64,000 nucleotides of DNA. Origin: Bog-473 sp963744935 (lineage in GTDB: Bacteria > Actinomycetota > Acidimicrobiia > Acidimicrobiales > RAAP-2). A program made the position numbers and the translations under genes. This document shows, one piece after another, positions 11,985 through 21,112 of the stretch. The notes beneath the pieces were generated by a model that was given only the letters and a program-made list of their open reading frames with translations, was not told the origin of the DNA and ran no database searches. Location of the stretch: positions 124,001 to 188,000 of the forward strand of contig CAVUVM010000011.1 of the NCBI GenBank assembly GCA_963744935.1, in the 5' to 3' direction. The stretch's first letter is position 1; each line of letters opens with the position of its first letter.

Positions 11985-12910
11985 GGCCTGGCTCCCAGGG
12001 CCCACGCCATGATGCCGCGCACGGCCGTGCGGCGATGGGCGGCCTGGCGCCACACGACCGAACGGGGACCCTCGAGCACCACATCGGTGATCTCCTCGCC
12101 GCGATGCGCCGGCAGGCAGTGCAGCACGATGCCCTCGGGTCCCATCTGCTCGACCAGTTCTTCGTCGACGGTGAACCCCTCGAACGCTGCGAGTCGGTCG
12201 GCCTGCTCGTCCTCTTGGCCCATGGACGTCCAGACGTCGGTGTAGACGGCAGCCGCGCCTTTGGCCGCCTGACCCGGGTCGTCGGTCTGCTGCACGCTGC
12301 CATCCCGGCCCACGGCGTCGGCGAAGGCCTGCAGCCTTGAGAGCTCGGCCATCGAGAAGGTGTACCCGGCGGGGGCGGCAATGCGGATCTCCATGCCCTC
12401 GAGCAGGCCGGCCTTGGCCAGCGAGCGCGCCATGTTGTTGGCGTCACCGACGTAGGTCAGGACCCGCCCCGCAAGATTCTGACCGAACACCTCGCGTAGC
12501 GTCAGCACGTCGGCGACGGCCTGGCACGGGTGGGCGTCGTCGGAGAGGAGGTTGACCAGCGGCACGTCGAAGCCGCTCCGCTCGAGCGCGGACGCCATGC
12601 GGACGAACAGGGCGTGATCGAAGACACGCGCGCACACGATCCGGTGGTAGCACGCCAGTGTCCGTGCGACGTCCTCGGCCGTCTCACGTGTATCGAGGCC
12701 CACTTCGGCTCCCTGGATGTACACCGGATGCCCCCCGAGGTCGACGACCGCCATCTCGGTGGAGTTGCGCGTTCGCACCGAGGGCTTCTCGAACAAGAGG
12801 GCGACTCCCTGGCCGGTCAGGAGCTGCGGCGGCGGATCGCTGAGGGCGAGAGCGAGGACGCGATCCCAGTCGTCGGGGTCGAGATCGTCGATGTCGAAGA
12901 GGTCCGGCAT
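11981..12910 (-). CDS. argF: Ornithine carbamoyltransferase
   Basis: ArgF makes citrulline from ornithine and carbamoyl phosphate. The 309-residue protein shows the carbamoyl phosphate loop as EKPSVRTRNST, where most relatives have STRTR followed by a hydrophobic stretch. It also shows HPCQ near residue 150 and the ornithine-binding HCLPAHRGEE near 265. PSVRTR in place of PSTRTR is unusual but keeps the key arginines. The gene follows argD after 21 bp and overlaps argR by 4 bp. Aspartate carbamoyltransferase is the related alternative; HCLP and operon position favour ArgF. Confidence 0.95.
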   Translation of the reverse strand: MPDLFDIDDLDPDDWDRVLALALSDPPPQLLTGQGVALLFEKPSVRTRNSTEMAVVDLGGHPVYIQGAEVGLDTRETAEDVARTLACYHRIVCARVFDHALFVRMASALERSGFDVPLVNLLSDDAHPCQAVADVLTLREVFGQNLAGRVLTYVGDANNMARSLAKAGLLEGMEIRIAAPAGYTFSMAELSRLQAFADAVGRDGSVQQTDDPGQAAKGAAAVYTDVWTSMGQEDEQADRLAAFEGFTVDEELVEQMGPEGIVLHCLPAHRGEEITDVVLEGPRSVVWRQAAHRRTAVRGIMAWALGARP

Positions 12911-12931
12911 GGTGGAGACGCTCCTTCTTCT

Positions 12932-14167
12932 CTACCCGCTGGCCGCGTCGGCCTCGGCCAACGCTCGCCCGAGGATGGCCAGGGCGCTGTCGATCTCCTG
13001 GTCACTCACGAGCAGCGGCGGCGCCACCCGGATGGCGTCGGGACGCACCGCGTTGACCAGCAACCCCGCCTGGAGTGCCCGGGCGCCTACGTCCTTGGCC
13101 AGCGGCGCGTCGAGCTGGGCCGCGAGGAGCAGCCCGGCGCCGCGCACCGACACGACCCGGGGCAGTGCCTGCAGGCCGTGGGCCAGCCGGGCGCCCGCCC
13201 GCTGGGCCCGTCCGCACACATCCTCGGCCTCCATCACGGCCAGCGTCGCCCGCACCGCCGCCAGCGCCAGCGGCTGGCCGCCGAAGGTCGACCCGTGGTC
13301 ACCTGGACCGAAGGCCGCCGCGACCTCAGCCCGGGCCCAGCAGGCACCGACCGGCATGCCGTTCCCGAGCGACTTCGCCATCGTCACCACGTCGGGCTCG
13401 AGGCCTTGCGCCTGGAAGGCGAACCAGTGTCCCGTCCGCCCGAGACCCGTCTGGATCTCGTCGAGCATGAGCAGCGCGTTGCGCTCGGTGCACAGCGAGC
13501 GTACGGCGCCGAGGTAGTCCGAGCTCGGCACCACGACCCCGCCCTCGCCCTGCAACGGCTCGAGCAGCACCGCGGCCACCGTCTCGGCGTCGAGAGCCTT
13601 GTCGAGCGCGGCGACGTCGTCGTAGGGCACGTGCACGAAGCCCTCGGGCAGCGGCAGGAAGGGCGCTTGTTTCTCGGGCTGGCCGGTCGCGGTCAGGGTG
13701 GCGAGGGTCCGCCCGTGAAAGGCGTTGTCCGCGCTGATGACGACGTGGCGACCGCCTCCGGCCCAGCGCCGGGCCAGCTTGAGCGCGCATTCGTTGGCCT
13801 CCGCCCCCGAGTTGGCGAAGAACACCTGGCCTCCGGCCTGCCCCGTCCCACCGTTGATCAACCGGTCGATCGTGCGGGCCACCTCGGGCGCCAGCGTGTT
13901 GCCGTAGAGGTTGGATACGTGGCTCAACGTCCGCGCTTGCTCGGCCACGGCCTCGGCGATCACAGGGTGGGCGTGGCCGAGGGAGACGACCGCGAGCCCC
14001 GTGATGAAGTCGAGGTACCCGGTGCCGTCGGCGTCGAAGAGCACCGTGCCCTCGCCGCGTACGAACGTCACCGGCGGATCGGCGTAGGTGCGCATGAGCA
14101 TCTCGCGCTCGTGCCCTTTTGCGGGCGCGCCGTCGCTCGTGGCGTCGCTCGTGCCGTCGCTCGTCAT
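12932..14167 (-). CDS. argD: Acetylornithine aminotransferase
   Basis: This class III, PLP-dependent aminotransferase converts N-acetylglutamate semialdehyde to N-acetylornithine. The 411-residue protein has MLDEIQTGLGRTG, where the aspartate contacts the PLP ring nitrogen, and MAKSLGNGMPVGA with the Schiff-base lysine. The ATG at 14167 forms an ATGA overlap with argB. The first 20 residues are a Ser/Thr/Asp-rich repeat (TSDGTSDATSDGA) not typical of the family and probably unstructured; a start nearer HEREMLMRTYADP is possible. Confidence 0.95.
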   Translation of the reverse strand: MTSDGTSDATSDGAPAKGHEREMLMRTYADPPVTFVRGEGTVLFDADGTGYLDFITGLAVVSLGHAHPVIAEAVAEQARTLSHVSNLYGNTLAPEVARTIDRLINGGTGQAGGQVFFANSGAEANECALKLARRWAGGGRHVVISADNAFHGRTLATLTATGQPEKQAPFLPLPEGFVHVPYDDVAALDKALDAETVAAVLLEPLQGEGGVVVPSSDYLGAVRSLCTERNALLMLDEIQTGLGRTGHWFAFQAQGLEPDVVTMAKSLGNGMPVGACWARAEVAAAFGPGDHGSTFGGQPLALAAVRATLAVMEAEDVCGRAQRAGARLAHGLQALPRVVSVRGAGLLLAAQLDAPLAKDVGARALQAGLLVNAVRPDAIRVAPPLLVSDQEIDSALAILGRALAEADAASG

Positions 14168-15084
14168 GGCAGCACCATCGTCCCCACCCCCGAATCGGTG
14201 AACAGCTCGAGCAGGAGCGCGTGGGGCACGCGCCCGTCCAAGATGTGCGCCCGCGTCACCCCTGCGCGCACAGCGCGGGCGCACGCCTCGACCTTGGGCA
14301 TCATGCCTCCCTTGACCCCACCGCTGCGGACGATCTCGTCGATGACCGCGAGTGAGGCCTGATGGATCACCGTGGTCGGGTCGTCCGCCACCACGCGCAG
14401 GCCCTCGATATCGGTGAGGAAGACGAGCTTCTCGGCCTGCAGTGCCTCCGCCAGCGCGCCGGCGACCGTGTCCGCGTTGATGTTGTACGCCTGCCCCGAC
14501 TCGTCGGCTCCAATCGTGGCCACCACTGGGATCAGTCCCTCCGCGACGAGCCGCTGCAGCATGGTCGGGTCGACCAGTGACACGTTGCCGACGAAGCCGA
14601 GATCGACGTGCGTCTGCGCGGCCGTGATCAGATTCGCGTCCTCACCGGACATGCCCACGGCGAGCGGCCCGTGCACGTTGATAGCCGAGACGATGTCGCG
14701 GTTGACCTTGCCCACCAGCACCATGCGAGCGATGTCGAGCGTGTCGGCGTCGGTGACCCGCAGGCCGTCGCGGAACTCCGCCTCCTTGCCGAGGCGCGCC
14801 ATGAGGTCACCGATCTGGGGACCTCCCCCGTGCACCACCACCGGCAGCATGCCGACGGCGCGCATGAGGACGACGTCCTGCGCGAAGGAGGCCAACGGGT
14901 CGGCCCCCTCCTCGCCGTCGGAGGCGTGCAGCGCGTTGCCGCCGTACTTGACGACCACGATCTTCCCCCAGAAGCGGCGGATGTAGGGCAAGGCCTCGAC
15001 CAGCACGGATGCTCTGTTCTCGGCCGCCGCCTTCTGCGCCCGGGTGACGCGCGGCGGCACCGGCAGCTTCGCCGGCGTGCTCAC
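14164..15084 (-). CDS. argB: Acetylglutamate kinase
   Basis: ArgB phosphorylates N-acetylglutamate, often under arginine feedback control. The 306-residue amino acid kinase has VVKYGGNAL, VVVHGGGPQI and AYNINADTVAGALA, the nucleotide- and substrate-binding segments. The GTG at 15084 forms a GTGA overlap with argJ and gives a normal length; further upstream sequence is argJ in another frame. The N-terminal helix before VVKYGGNA has the length seen in arginine-sensitive hexameric enzymes, which suggests feedback inhibition. Confidence 0.96.
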   Translation of the reverse strand: MSTPAKLPVPPRVTRAQKAAAENRASVLVEALPYIRRFWGKIVVVKYGGNALHASDGEEGADPLASFAQDVVLMRAVGMLPVVVHGGGPQIGDLMARLGKEAEFRDGLRVTDADTLDIARMVLVGKVNRDIVSAINVHGPLAVGMSGEDANLITAAQTHVDLGFVGNVSLVDPTMLQRLVAEGLIPVVATIGADESGQAYNINADTVAGALAEALQAEKLVFLTDIEGLRVVADDPTTVIHQASLAVIDEIVRSGGVKGGMMPKVEACARAVRAGVTRAHILDGRVPHALLLELFTDSGVGTMVLP

Positions 15085-16250
15085 GACGTCGTCCTGTTCT
15101 CGTCGATGTAGCCGTAGCCCAGGTCCGTACCGAGGACCACGGCATCGCCCGAGCCCAGCCCCAGGTCGCACTCGATCTCGATATGTCTCCCCGCCATATG
15201 GACGGCGACGGCCGCGGCGTCATGGGGCACCGCCTCGCCGGCGGCGCACACCACCGTGCCGCCGTAGGCCACGGAGACCCGGTCGATGTCGAACGGGGTT
15301 CCGGCAGACCCGAGCTCGGACACGATGCGGCCCCAGTAGGGATCCTCACCGAACAGCGAGCACTGCACGAGCATGGAATCGGCCACCTTACGCGCCGCAC
15401 TGTGCGCGGCCTCGTCGCTGGTGGCGCCACGCACGCGGATCTGTACGACCTTTGTCGCACCCTCGGCGTCCGCAACCATCTGCTCGGCCAGGGACTGGCA
15501 CGCCTCCGTGAGGGCCTCCGTCAACGCGTCGGGCGCGGGGCTCGCGCCGAGCCCGCTGGCCAGCAAGAGCACGGTGTCGTTGGTCGAGGTGCTGCCGTCG
15601 ACCGTGATCGAGTTGAAGGACGAGGCGACGGCGTCGCGCAAGGCCTGCTGCAAGGTCTGGGAGTCCACCGCCGCGTCCGTCGTGCAGACCGCAAGCATCG
15701 TCGCCATGTTGGGCGCCAACATCGCCGCGCCCTTGGCCATGCCGCCGACGACGAAGCCGTCGCCCTCCACGACGACCTGCTTGGGGACCGTGTCGGTCGT
15801 CATGATGGCCCGCGCTGCTTGTGCAGCCGCCTCCTCGCCGCCTCGCCGCGCCATCACGATCGGCTCGATCTCGAGGATGACCCTCTCGATGGGAAACGGG
15901 ATCCCGATCAAGCCGGTCTGGCACACCAGGATCTCCTCCGCAGTGGCGCCGATGTCTCCGGCCACCGCGATGCAGAGGCGCTCCGCGGCGGCCCGGCCGC
16001 CGACGCCGGTCGCGGCATTGGCGTTGCCCGACGTGAGGATCACGCCAGCGGCACGACCGCCGGTGGCGGCGAGGTGGGCTCGGCTGACCTGGACCGGTGC
16101 CGCGGCAGCGAGATTCGCGGTGAACACCCCCGCCGCAGGCACGGCGCGCCCGTCGGCGGTGGCCACTACGGCGACATCGGGCACCTCGCCTGCCTTGATG
16201 CCCGCGAAGCCGCCCACCGCGACGAAGCCGCGCGGTGCGGTGACGCTCAC
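15081..16250 (-). CDS. argJ: Bifunctional glutamate N-acetyltransferase / amino-acid acetyltransferase
   Basis: ArgJ moves the acetyl group from N-acetylornithine to glutamate, making the pathway cyclic. The 389-residue precursor self-cleaves; the expected nucleophile is T184 in GAAMLAPNMATMLA, which divides it into alpha and beta chains. GTSG-type segments such as ILTSGNANAATG near residue 75 and the C-terminal CSLFGEDPYWGRI match the family. The GTG at 16250 forms a GTGA overlap with argC. Whether acetyl-CoA can also be used (bifunctional form) cannot be read from sequence alone; no argA was seen. Confidence 0.95.
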   Translation of the reverse strand: MSVTAPRGFVAVGGFAGIKAGEVPDVAVVATADGRAVPAAGVFTANLAAAAPVQVSRAHLAATGGRAAGVILTSGNANAATGVGGRAAAERLCIAVAGDIGATAEEILVCQTGLIGIPFPIERVILEIEPIVMARRGGEEAAAQAARAIMTTDTVPKQVVVEGDGFVVGGMAKGAAMLAPNMATMLAVCTTDAAVDSQTLQQALRDAVASSFNSITVDGSTSTNDTVLLLASGLGASPAPDALTEALTEACQSLAEQMVADAEGATKVVQIRVRGATSDEAAHSAARKVADSMLVQCSLFGEDPYWGRIVSELGSAGTPFDIDRVSVAYGGTVVCAAGEAVPHDAAAVAVHMAGRHIEIECDLGLGSGDAVVLGTDLGYGYIDENRTTS

Positions 16251-17275
16251 GGGAACATCCCGGCGAGCGGGAGCCCCGCCGTCTCGGGGAGGCCGAGGGC
16301 GGCGTTGGCGCACTGGATCGCCTGGCCGGACGCACCCTTGACCAGGTTGTCGAGGGCGCACAGCGTCACGACCCACCCCGTCCGCGGGTCCACCCGCGCC
16401 GTGACGTGGGCGGTATTCGAGCCGGCTGTCGCCTTGGTCGACGGCGGGTCGTCGGTCACGACAACGAAAGGCTCGTCGTCGTAGGCCTCGTGCAGCACCT
16501 CCATGATCGCGGCGGTCGAGAGGACAGGGGCGCCCGGCGCGGGCCGGCTGTAACAGGTGGCCAGGATGCCGCGCACCATGGGAGCCAGGTGCGGGGTGAA
16601 CAGCACCGCCGCTTCAGGTCCGAGGATCTGCTCCATCTCGGGCGTGTGGCGATGCGTGAGCAGGCCGTACGCGGTGAAGTCCTCGTCCACGGTGCCAAAG
16701 TGCAGCGACTCGTTGAGCCCACGGCCGGCACCGGAGACCCCCGACGCGGCGTCGACCACGATGCCTCCGGGTTCGACCACTCCGCGGCGGACCAGTGGCG
16801 CGAGCGCGAGGCCCGCCGCCGTCGGGTAGCACCCGGCCGCCGCCACGAGCGTGGCTCCCCCGAGGTCCGCCCGGAACAGCTCGGGCAACCCGTAGGCCGC
16901 CTCGGCCAGGAGGCCGGGCGCGACGTGCTCCTCTCCGTACCAGGCGGGGTAGAGCGCGGCGTCGCGCAGGCGAAAGTCCGCGGCCAGGTCGACCACCAGG
17001 CCCACCCGCCCGCTCAGCTCGGGAATGATGCGCTGGGATTCACCGTGCGGCAGGGCACAGAACACAAGGTCGAGTCCGTCGAACAGCGCCGGGTCGTTCT
17101 CCCCATACGCCAGTCCCGGGTATGCCGCGGCCAACGAGGGGGTGTGGGTGCCCACCGACCGGCCGACGTGCGTGTGTGCTGTGGCCAGGGCGACCTCGAA
17201 GGTGGGATGCACCGCAAGGAGGCGCAGCAGCTCTGCGCCCGTGTACCCAGAGGCCCCGACGATCCCGGCTTTCAT
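16247..17275 (-). CDS. argC: N-acetyl-gamma-glutamyl-phosphate reductase
   Basis: ArgC reduces N-acetylglutamyl phosphate to the semialdehyde with NADPH. The 342-residue protein has the nucleotide-binding GIVGASGYTGAELLRLL at the N-terminus and the catalytic cysteine C149 in GCYPTA. The ATG at 17275 gives MKAGIVGASG as usual; an in-frame ATG at 17290 would add five residues but lies inside the putative -10 hexamer. It is the first gene of the operon. TATACT lies 6 bp before the start codon, so the transcript may have no leader. Confidence 0.96.
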   Translation of the reverse strand: MKAGIVGASGYTGAELLRLLAVHPTFEVALATAHTHVGRSVGTHTPSLAAAYPGLAYGENDPALFDGLDLVFCALPHGESQRIIPELSGRVGLVVDLAADFRLRDAALYPAWYGEEHVAPGLLAEAAYGLPELFRADLGGATLVAAAGCYPTAAGLALAPLVRRGVVEPGGIVVDAASGVSGAGRGLNESLHFGTVDEDFTAYGLLTHRHTPEMEQILGPEAAVLFTPHLAPMVRGILATCYSRPAPGAPVLSTAAIMEVLHEAYDDEPFVVVTDDPPSTKATAGSNTAHVTARVDPRTGWVVTLCALDNLVKGASGQAIQCANAALGLPETAGLPLAGMFP

Positions 17276-17281
17276 CGCATT

Positions 17282-17301
17282 AGTATACATATATTCGTAT
17301 A
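17282..17301 (-). promoter_or_regulatory. argC promoter and probable ARG box
   Basis: On the minus strand TATACT lies 6 bp before the argC ATG and could be a -10 box of a leaderless transcript. Overlapping it at 17284-17301 is an 18-bp AT-rich imperfect palindrome, TATACATATATTCGTATA, with TATAC/GTATA arms. ARG boxes in other bacteria are 18-bp AT-rich palindromes. Related TGTATATGTA and TGCATATACA strings occur at about 17360 and 17443. ArgR binding is inference. Confidence 0.55.
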
Positions 17302-17391
17302 AACATTCATTCCTTGGGCGCAGGGCTTGGGGAGCAGCCGAAGGGACATCCGTCCCCGCCTGTATATGTATCCTTCCAAAACTACCCCCAA

Positions 17392-17423
17392 TTAACGAAG
17401 GTTAGAGCGATATCCTTCGTTAA
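17392..17423. repeat. Inverted repeat in the arg control region
   Basis: TTAACGAAGG and its exact complement CCTTCGTTAA are separated by 12 bp. The element is AT-rich in a GC-rich genome and lies between the GNAT gene end and argC. It may be a terminator for the upstream gene or a regulator site. Confidence 0.7.
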
Positions 17424-17477
17424 ATACCCCCCTTTTCGGAAGGCTGCATATACACCCGAGAAAGCACACCCGGCCCG

Positions 17478-18493
17478 CTACGACAGCTGCTTCTGCCAGA
17501 ACATCCCTTCGCCGACGACCTCGAAGCCAAGCATGTCGTTGACCGCGATCATCGGTGCGTTCACCGCCGCGTTGCCGGTGACGATGAAACGGACGGCCGG
17601 GGCACGCGCCCCAGGGCCTCGAGGTTGGCCATCTTCACTGCGAGCCCGAGACGGTGGCCGCGGTGCGCGGGGTGCACCACGGTGATCAGCTGCCAGGCCT
17701 GGTCCGGCGCGTCGGGGGCCAGCAGGAGCTCGCTCATCGCCACGAGCCGGCCCGACGGCACGTGCTGCGCGACAGCGACGAGCTTCGAGGTGCCGCGGGC
17801 CACCCGGAGCTCATCGTGCTCACGCAAACGCTCGGCGTCCCAGATCTCCTCTTGGTGCGCGCTGTCGCCGGCGGGCTCGTCCGTCGACATGCGCCGCAGC
17901 AGCTCGCAGTGGTCCTCGACGAACTCTGCGGGCCAGGGCGCGTCGAAGGTCAACGTGCGGTAATCACCGGCATCTCGCGCACCGGCAATTACGTTGCCGA
18001 GCGACTCGAACCGTGCCGGGTCGAGCGGAACGGTCAGATGCCGGGTGTGGCCCCCCAAAGTGGGGACGAACCCAACCTTCTTCGCAAAGGCTCGCGACGG
18101 ATGGTCCGCGGCAACCGACACCGGGACGTCGACGATGGAGTTGAGGACCCGCCGCCCGTCCGCACTCGCGCGCGCTCCGATGGAATCGACCAGGGCGGTG
18201 CCGACACCTCTGCGACGGTGGGACGGGTGAACGGCGACCGTCACCTCCACGGCGTGCAGGTTTTCGCGCAATGTGCGCTCGACCAGGCCGACGCCCAGTA
18301 TCGGCCCACCCGGCTCCGCTGCCGCCAGGAGTTCGTAGCGCCGGGTCGCCCCGCGAAACCGGGCGAACGCGCGGATGTCGCGCAGGGTGAACCCGGCGAG
18401 CTCAGGCCACATGTCCTTGTCCGACGCACGGAGCACGTCGGCAGACTCGGCCAGGCCGGCCTCGTCTTCGGGGTCGATCCGCCGCACCTCCAT
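17478..18493 (-). CDS. Tandem GNAT-type acetyltransferase, frameshifted near its end
   Basis: The protein has two GNAT-like halves. The first has AVHPSHRRRGVGTALVDSI around residue 105 and the second VVHPAHRGHRLGLAVKM around residue 280; both match the acetyl-CoA-binding R/Q-x-x-G-x-G/A type. The continuous frame ends early at 17561. One extra G in the GGGG run near 17610 would restore a normal C-terminus (GARAPAVRFIVTGN, ending MFWQKQLS) that stops at 17478, so a sequencing indel is likely. The start ATG at 18493 gives MEVRRIDPEDE; the upstream part of the open frame overlaps pheT. Double-GNAT proteins acetylate diverse small molecules; the substrate here is unknown. Confidence 0.75.
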
Positions 18494-18545
18494 CGGACAA
18501 CGATGCCACGGACGCAGGCGATTCGGAGCAAGCTCGGGAGCAGGC

Positions 18546-21077
18546 TCAGCGCAGTACGGCGCGGTATTCCGTCTCGACAGCCTCGATGCAGTGGGCCCGC
18601 AACACACGAACCTCCTCGTCGGTCAGCGTGCGCTCGGGCGAGCAGAAGCGCAACCGGTAGGCGAGACTGCGCGAGCCTTCGTCGATCCCCGCTCCCCGGT
18701 AGACATCGAAGAGCCGCGCCGATTCGAGCAGGTCTCCCGCGGCGCGACGCAGCGTGTCTTCGACGGCGTCGGCCGGGTGCGCGTCGCCCACCACGAAGGC
18801 CAGGTCGATGTCCGAGGACGGGAAGCGGCTCACCGCCCCCACCACGATCCCCCGCCGAGGCACGAGCGACTCGTCGAAGAGCACGCCGAGATCCACCTCG
18901 AGCCAGCCGACCCGCGTCGCGACCGATCCGCTGCCGACGGCGTGGGTGAGGCCAAAGGTGGCGGCCACTTCGGGGTCGATCTCGCCGACTGCACCGACGA
19001 CGACCTCCTCACCGGAGGCGTGGTGCGCCACCAGACGCGCCGAGCGAGTGGGATGCAAGCCGGCGAGCACCTCCTCGCCGCCCGCGCCGGCGCCGGGCGG
19101 CACCAAGCGCACCCCGTCCACGCGCAGCGCCTCCGCCAGTACATCCCATGCGGCGACTGCGGTGCGCGCGTCGTCACCCTCGAGAGCGAAGACGCCCGCC
19201 AGCAGCTCGCGCTCGCCCGGCAGCTCCGCGCGCTCGAGACCTCCTGCTCCCGCTCGCTCGACGACGCGCGGCGCGCCCTCGCCGGGGTGGGAGAACACGA
19301 CGCCCACCTCAAAGAGGCGGATGTCGCCCTGCCGGCGGCTTGCGTTGTAGGACAGGGCACCCAGGAGACCGGGCATCAGAGAGCGGCGCAGGAACGGCTT
19401 CTCCGCATCGAGCGGGTTCGAGACCCGCACGGCGTCGCCGGTCAGGCCGACGTCGGCATGGGCAGAGGCCGACACGAAGGTGTCGGTCCAGCCCTCCGAC
19501 GCGCCGAGGCCGACCAGCACGTCTTTGACCCCTCGGCGCGACCGCTGCAGCGACGTCAGGCCGCCGGGCTGGGGCCAGGTCGGGACGTGCCGTGGCACGT
19601 TGCTGTAGCCGAAGGTGCGGGCGATCTCCTCAATGACGTCATCGACGCCATAGGGCTCGCGCCGCACGTCGGGCCGGTTGGTCGGCACCATCACCGTGAC
19701 CTCGGCCGCCACCTCCTCGAGGACCTCGAAGCCGATCGGCTCCAACAACCGCGCGATCTGCTCGGCGTCGAGGCTTACCCCGATCTGGCGTTGCACGCGC
19801 GCAATGGGCACCGAGACCACGAATGGCTGGGGTACCTCGCCGCGCACGTCGAGCATGCCGTCGGCCACGCGGAACGTGGGCACGCTCTCGGCCAACAGCT
19901 GGCAGAACCGCTGCACCGACGGCTCGATCGCCCACGGGTCGCACCCACGCTCGAAGCGCGCGGAGGCCTCGGTGCGCAGGCCGAGACGCTTGGACGTGCG
20001 CGCGATCGCCATCGGCGTGAAGTACGCGGCTTCCAAGAGGACCTCGGTCGTGGAGGCCGCGATCTCCGAGGAGGCGCCACCCATGATGCCGCCGATGCCG
20101 ACGGGTGTCCCCTCGGCGTCGCAGATGAGACAGTCTTCGCCGGTATCGCCGAGGCTGCGGCCTTGCACGCCCACCGTCCGCGACACGCCGTCGAGGGTCT
20201 CGACGGTCTCGCCCGGCTGCGCCCGCCGAACCGACAGCCCGCGCCCGGGCAGCCGCGAGAGGTCGTAGGGGTGCGTGGGCTGGCCGAGCTCGAGCATGAC
20301 GTAGTTCGAGGCGTCGACCACATTGTTGATCGGGCGCATGCCGGCGAGCAGGAGCCGGCGGGCGATCCACTGCGGCGAGGGACCGACGGTCACCCCGTCG
20401 AGCACGGTCACCGTCAGGCGCGGGCACAGCTCGGGCGAGTCCACCGAAGCCGACGCGGCCGATTCCACCGGCCGGCCGCTCGGGGCGGGCTGGGGTGCAT
20501 CAGGCGCGGCGAACGGCAGGGCGAGCCGGCCGGCCAGGTCGCGGGCGATCCCCGTCATGCTCCACGCATCGGGGCGGTTGCCCTCCACGGTGATGTCGAA
20601 GACGACGTCGGGCTCGAGGCCGAGCGCCTCTATCAAGGGCGTGCCCGGCTCACCGGGCGCCTCGTCACCCAGGATCAGCAGCCCCGCCTGGTCCTCGGAG
20701 AGCCCGAGCTCCTTGCCCGAGCACAGCATCCCGTTGGACTCGACGCCGCGCAGCTTGCGGCGCCCGATCTCGAAGCCTCCCGGCAGGATGGCCCCCACCG
20801 GGGCCAGGGGCACCCGGTCCCCCACCGCGAAGTTGTGCGCGCCGCACACGATCTCGAGCGGGTCCGCACCGGCGTCGACCACGACGAGGCGGATCTTGTC
20901 GGCCCCCTTGATCGGACGGATCTCGAGGACGCGACTGACCACGACGTCGCCGAGTCCCTCACCCACACGTTCGATCGCCTCGACCACGAGGCCCAGGTCG
21001 TCGAGCGCGTCGCGCAGCAACCCGATGTCGTCGGGGAAAGGAGCGAAGTCACGGAGCCAGCTGAGCGGTGCGCGCAC
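18546..21077 (-). CDS. pheT: Phenylalanyl-tRNA synthetase beta chain
   Basis: This 843-residue subunit pairs with PheS as an alpha2-beta2 enzyme charging tRNA-Phe and carries the editing (B3/B4) domain. Seen in order are the tRNA-binding EMAP-like domain near residues 40-150 (GVESNGMLCSGKELGL), the B5 and B3/4 regions with NNVVDASNYVMLELGQPTHPYD, and the C-terminal ferredoxin-fold anticodon domain near FPSSDIDLAFVV. The GTG start at 21077 follows pheS by 35 bp. A large open frame on the opposite strand is a GC-rich shadow. Confidence 0.97.
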   Translation of the reverse strand: MRAPLSWLRDFAPFPDDIGLLRDALDDLGLVVEAIERVGEGLGDVVVSRVLEIRPIKGADKIRLVVVDAGADPLEIVCGAHNFAVGDRVPLAPVGAILPGGFEIGRRKLRGVESNGMLCSGKELGLSEDQAGLLILGDEAPGEPGTPLIEALGLEPDVVFDITVEGNRPDAWSMTGIARDLAGRLALPFAAPDAPQPAPSGRPVESAASASVDSPELCPRLTVTVLDGVTVGPSPQWIARRLLLAGMRPINNVVDASNYVMLELGQPTHPYDLSRLPGRGLSVRRAQPGETVETLDGVSRTVGVQGRSLGDTGEDCLICDAEGTPVGIGGIMGGASSEIAASTTEVLLEAAYFTPMAIARTSKRLGLRTEASARFERGCDPWAIEPSVQRFCQLLAESVPTFRVADGMLDVRGEVPQPFVVSVPIARVQRQIGVSLDAEQIARLLEPIGFEVLEEVAAEVTVMVPTNRPDVRREPYGVDDVIEEIARTFGYSNVPRHVPTWPQPGGLTSLQRSRRGVKDVLVGLGASEGWTDTFVSASAHADVGLTGDAVRVSNPLDAEKPFLRRSLMPGLLGALSYNASRRQGDIRLFEVGVVFSHPGEGAPRVVERAGAGGLERAELPGERELLAGVFALEGDDARTAVAAWDVLAEALRVDGVRLVPPGAGAGGEEVLAGLHPTRSARLVAHHASGEEVVVGAVGEIDPEVAATFGLTHAVGSGSVATRVGWLEVDLGVLFDESLVPRRGIVVGAVSRFPSSDIDLAFVVGDAHPADAVEDTLRRAAGDLLESARLFDVYRGAGIDEGSRSLAYRLRFCSPERTLTDEEVRVLRAHCIEAVETEYRAVLR

Positions 21078-21112
21078 GGTCGTCGAAAGGATCCTTCAGA
21101 TGGTGGGTGAGG

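Noticed and set aside
18375..21110. A 911-codon open frame on the plus strand
   Set aside because: It lies exactly opposite pheT, is rich in Arg, His and Gly and has no recognisable domain; GC-rich genes often leave such open antisense frames.
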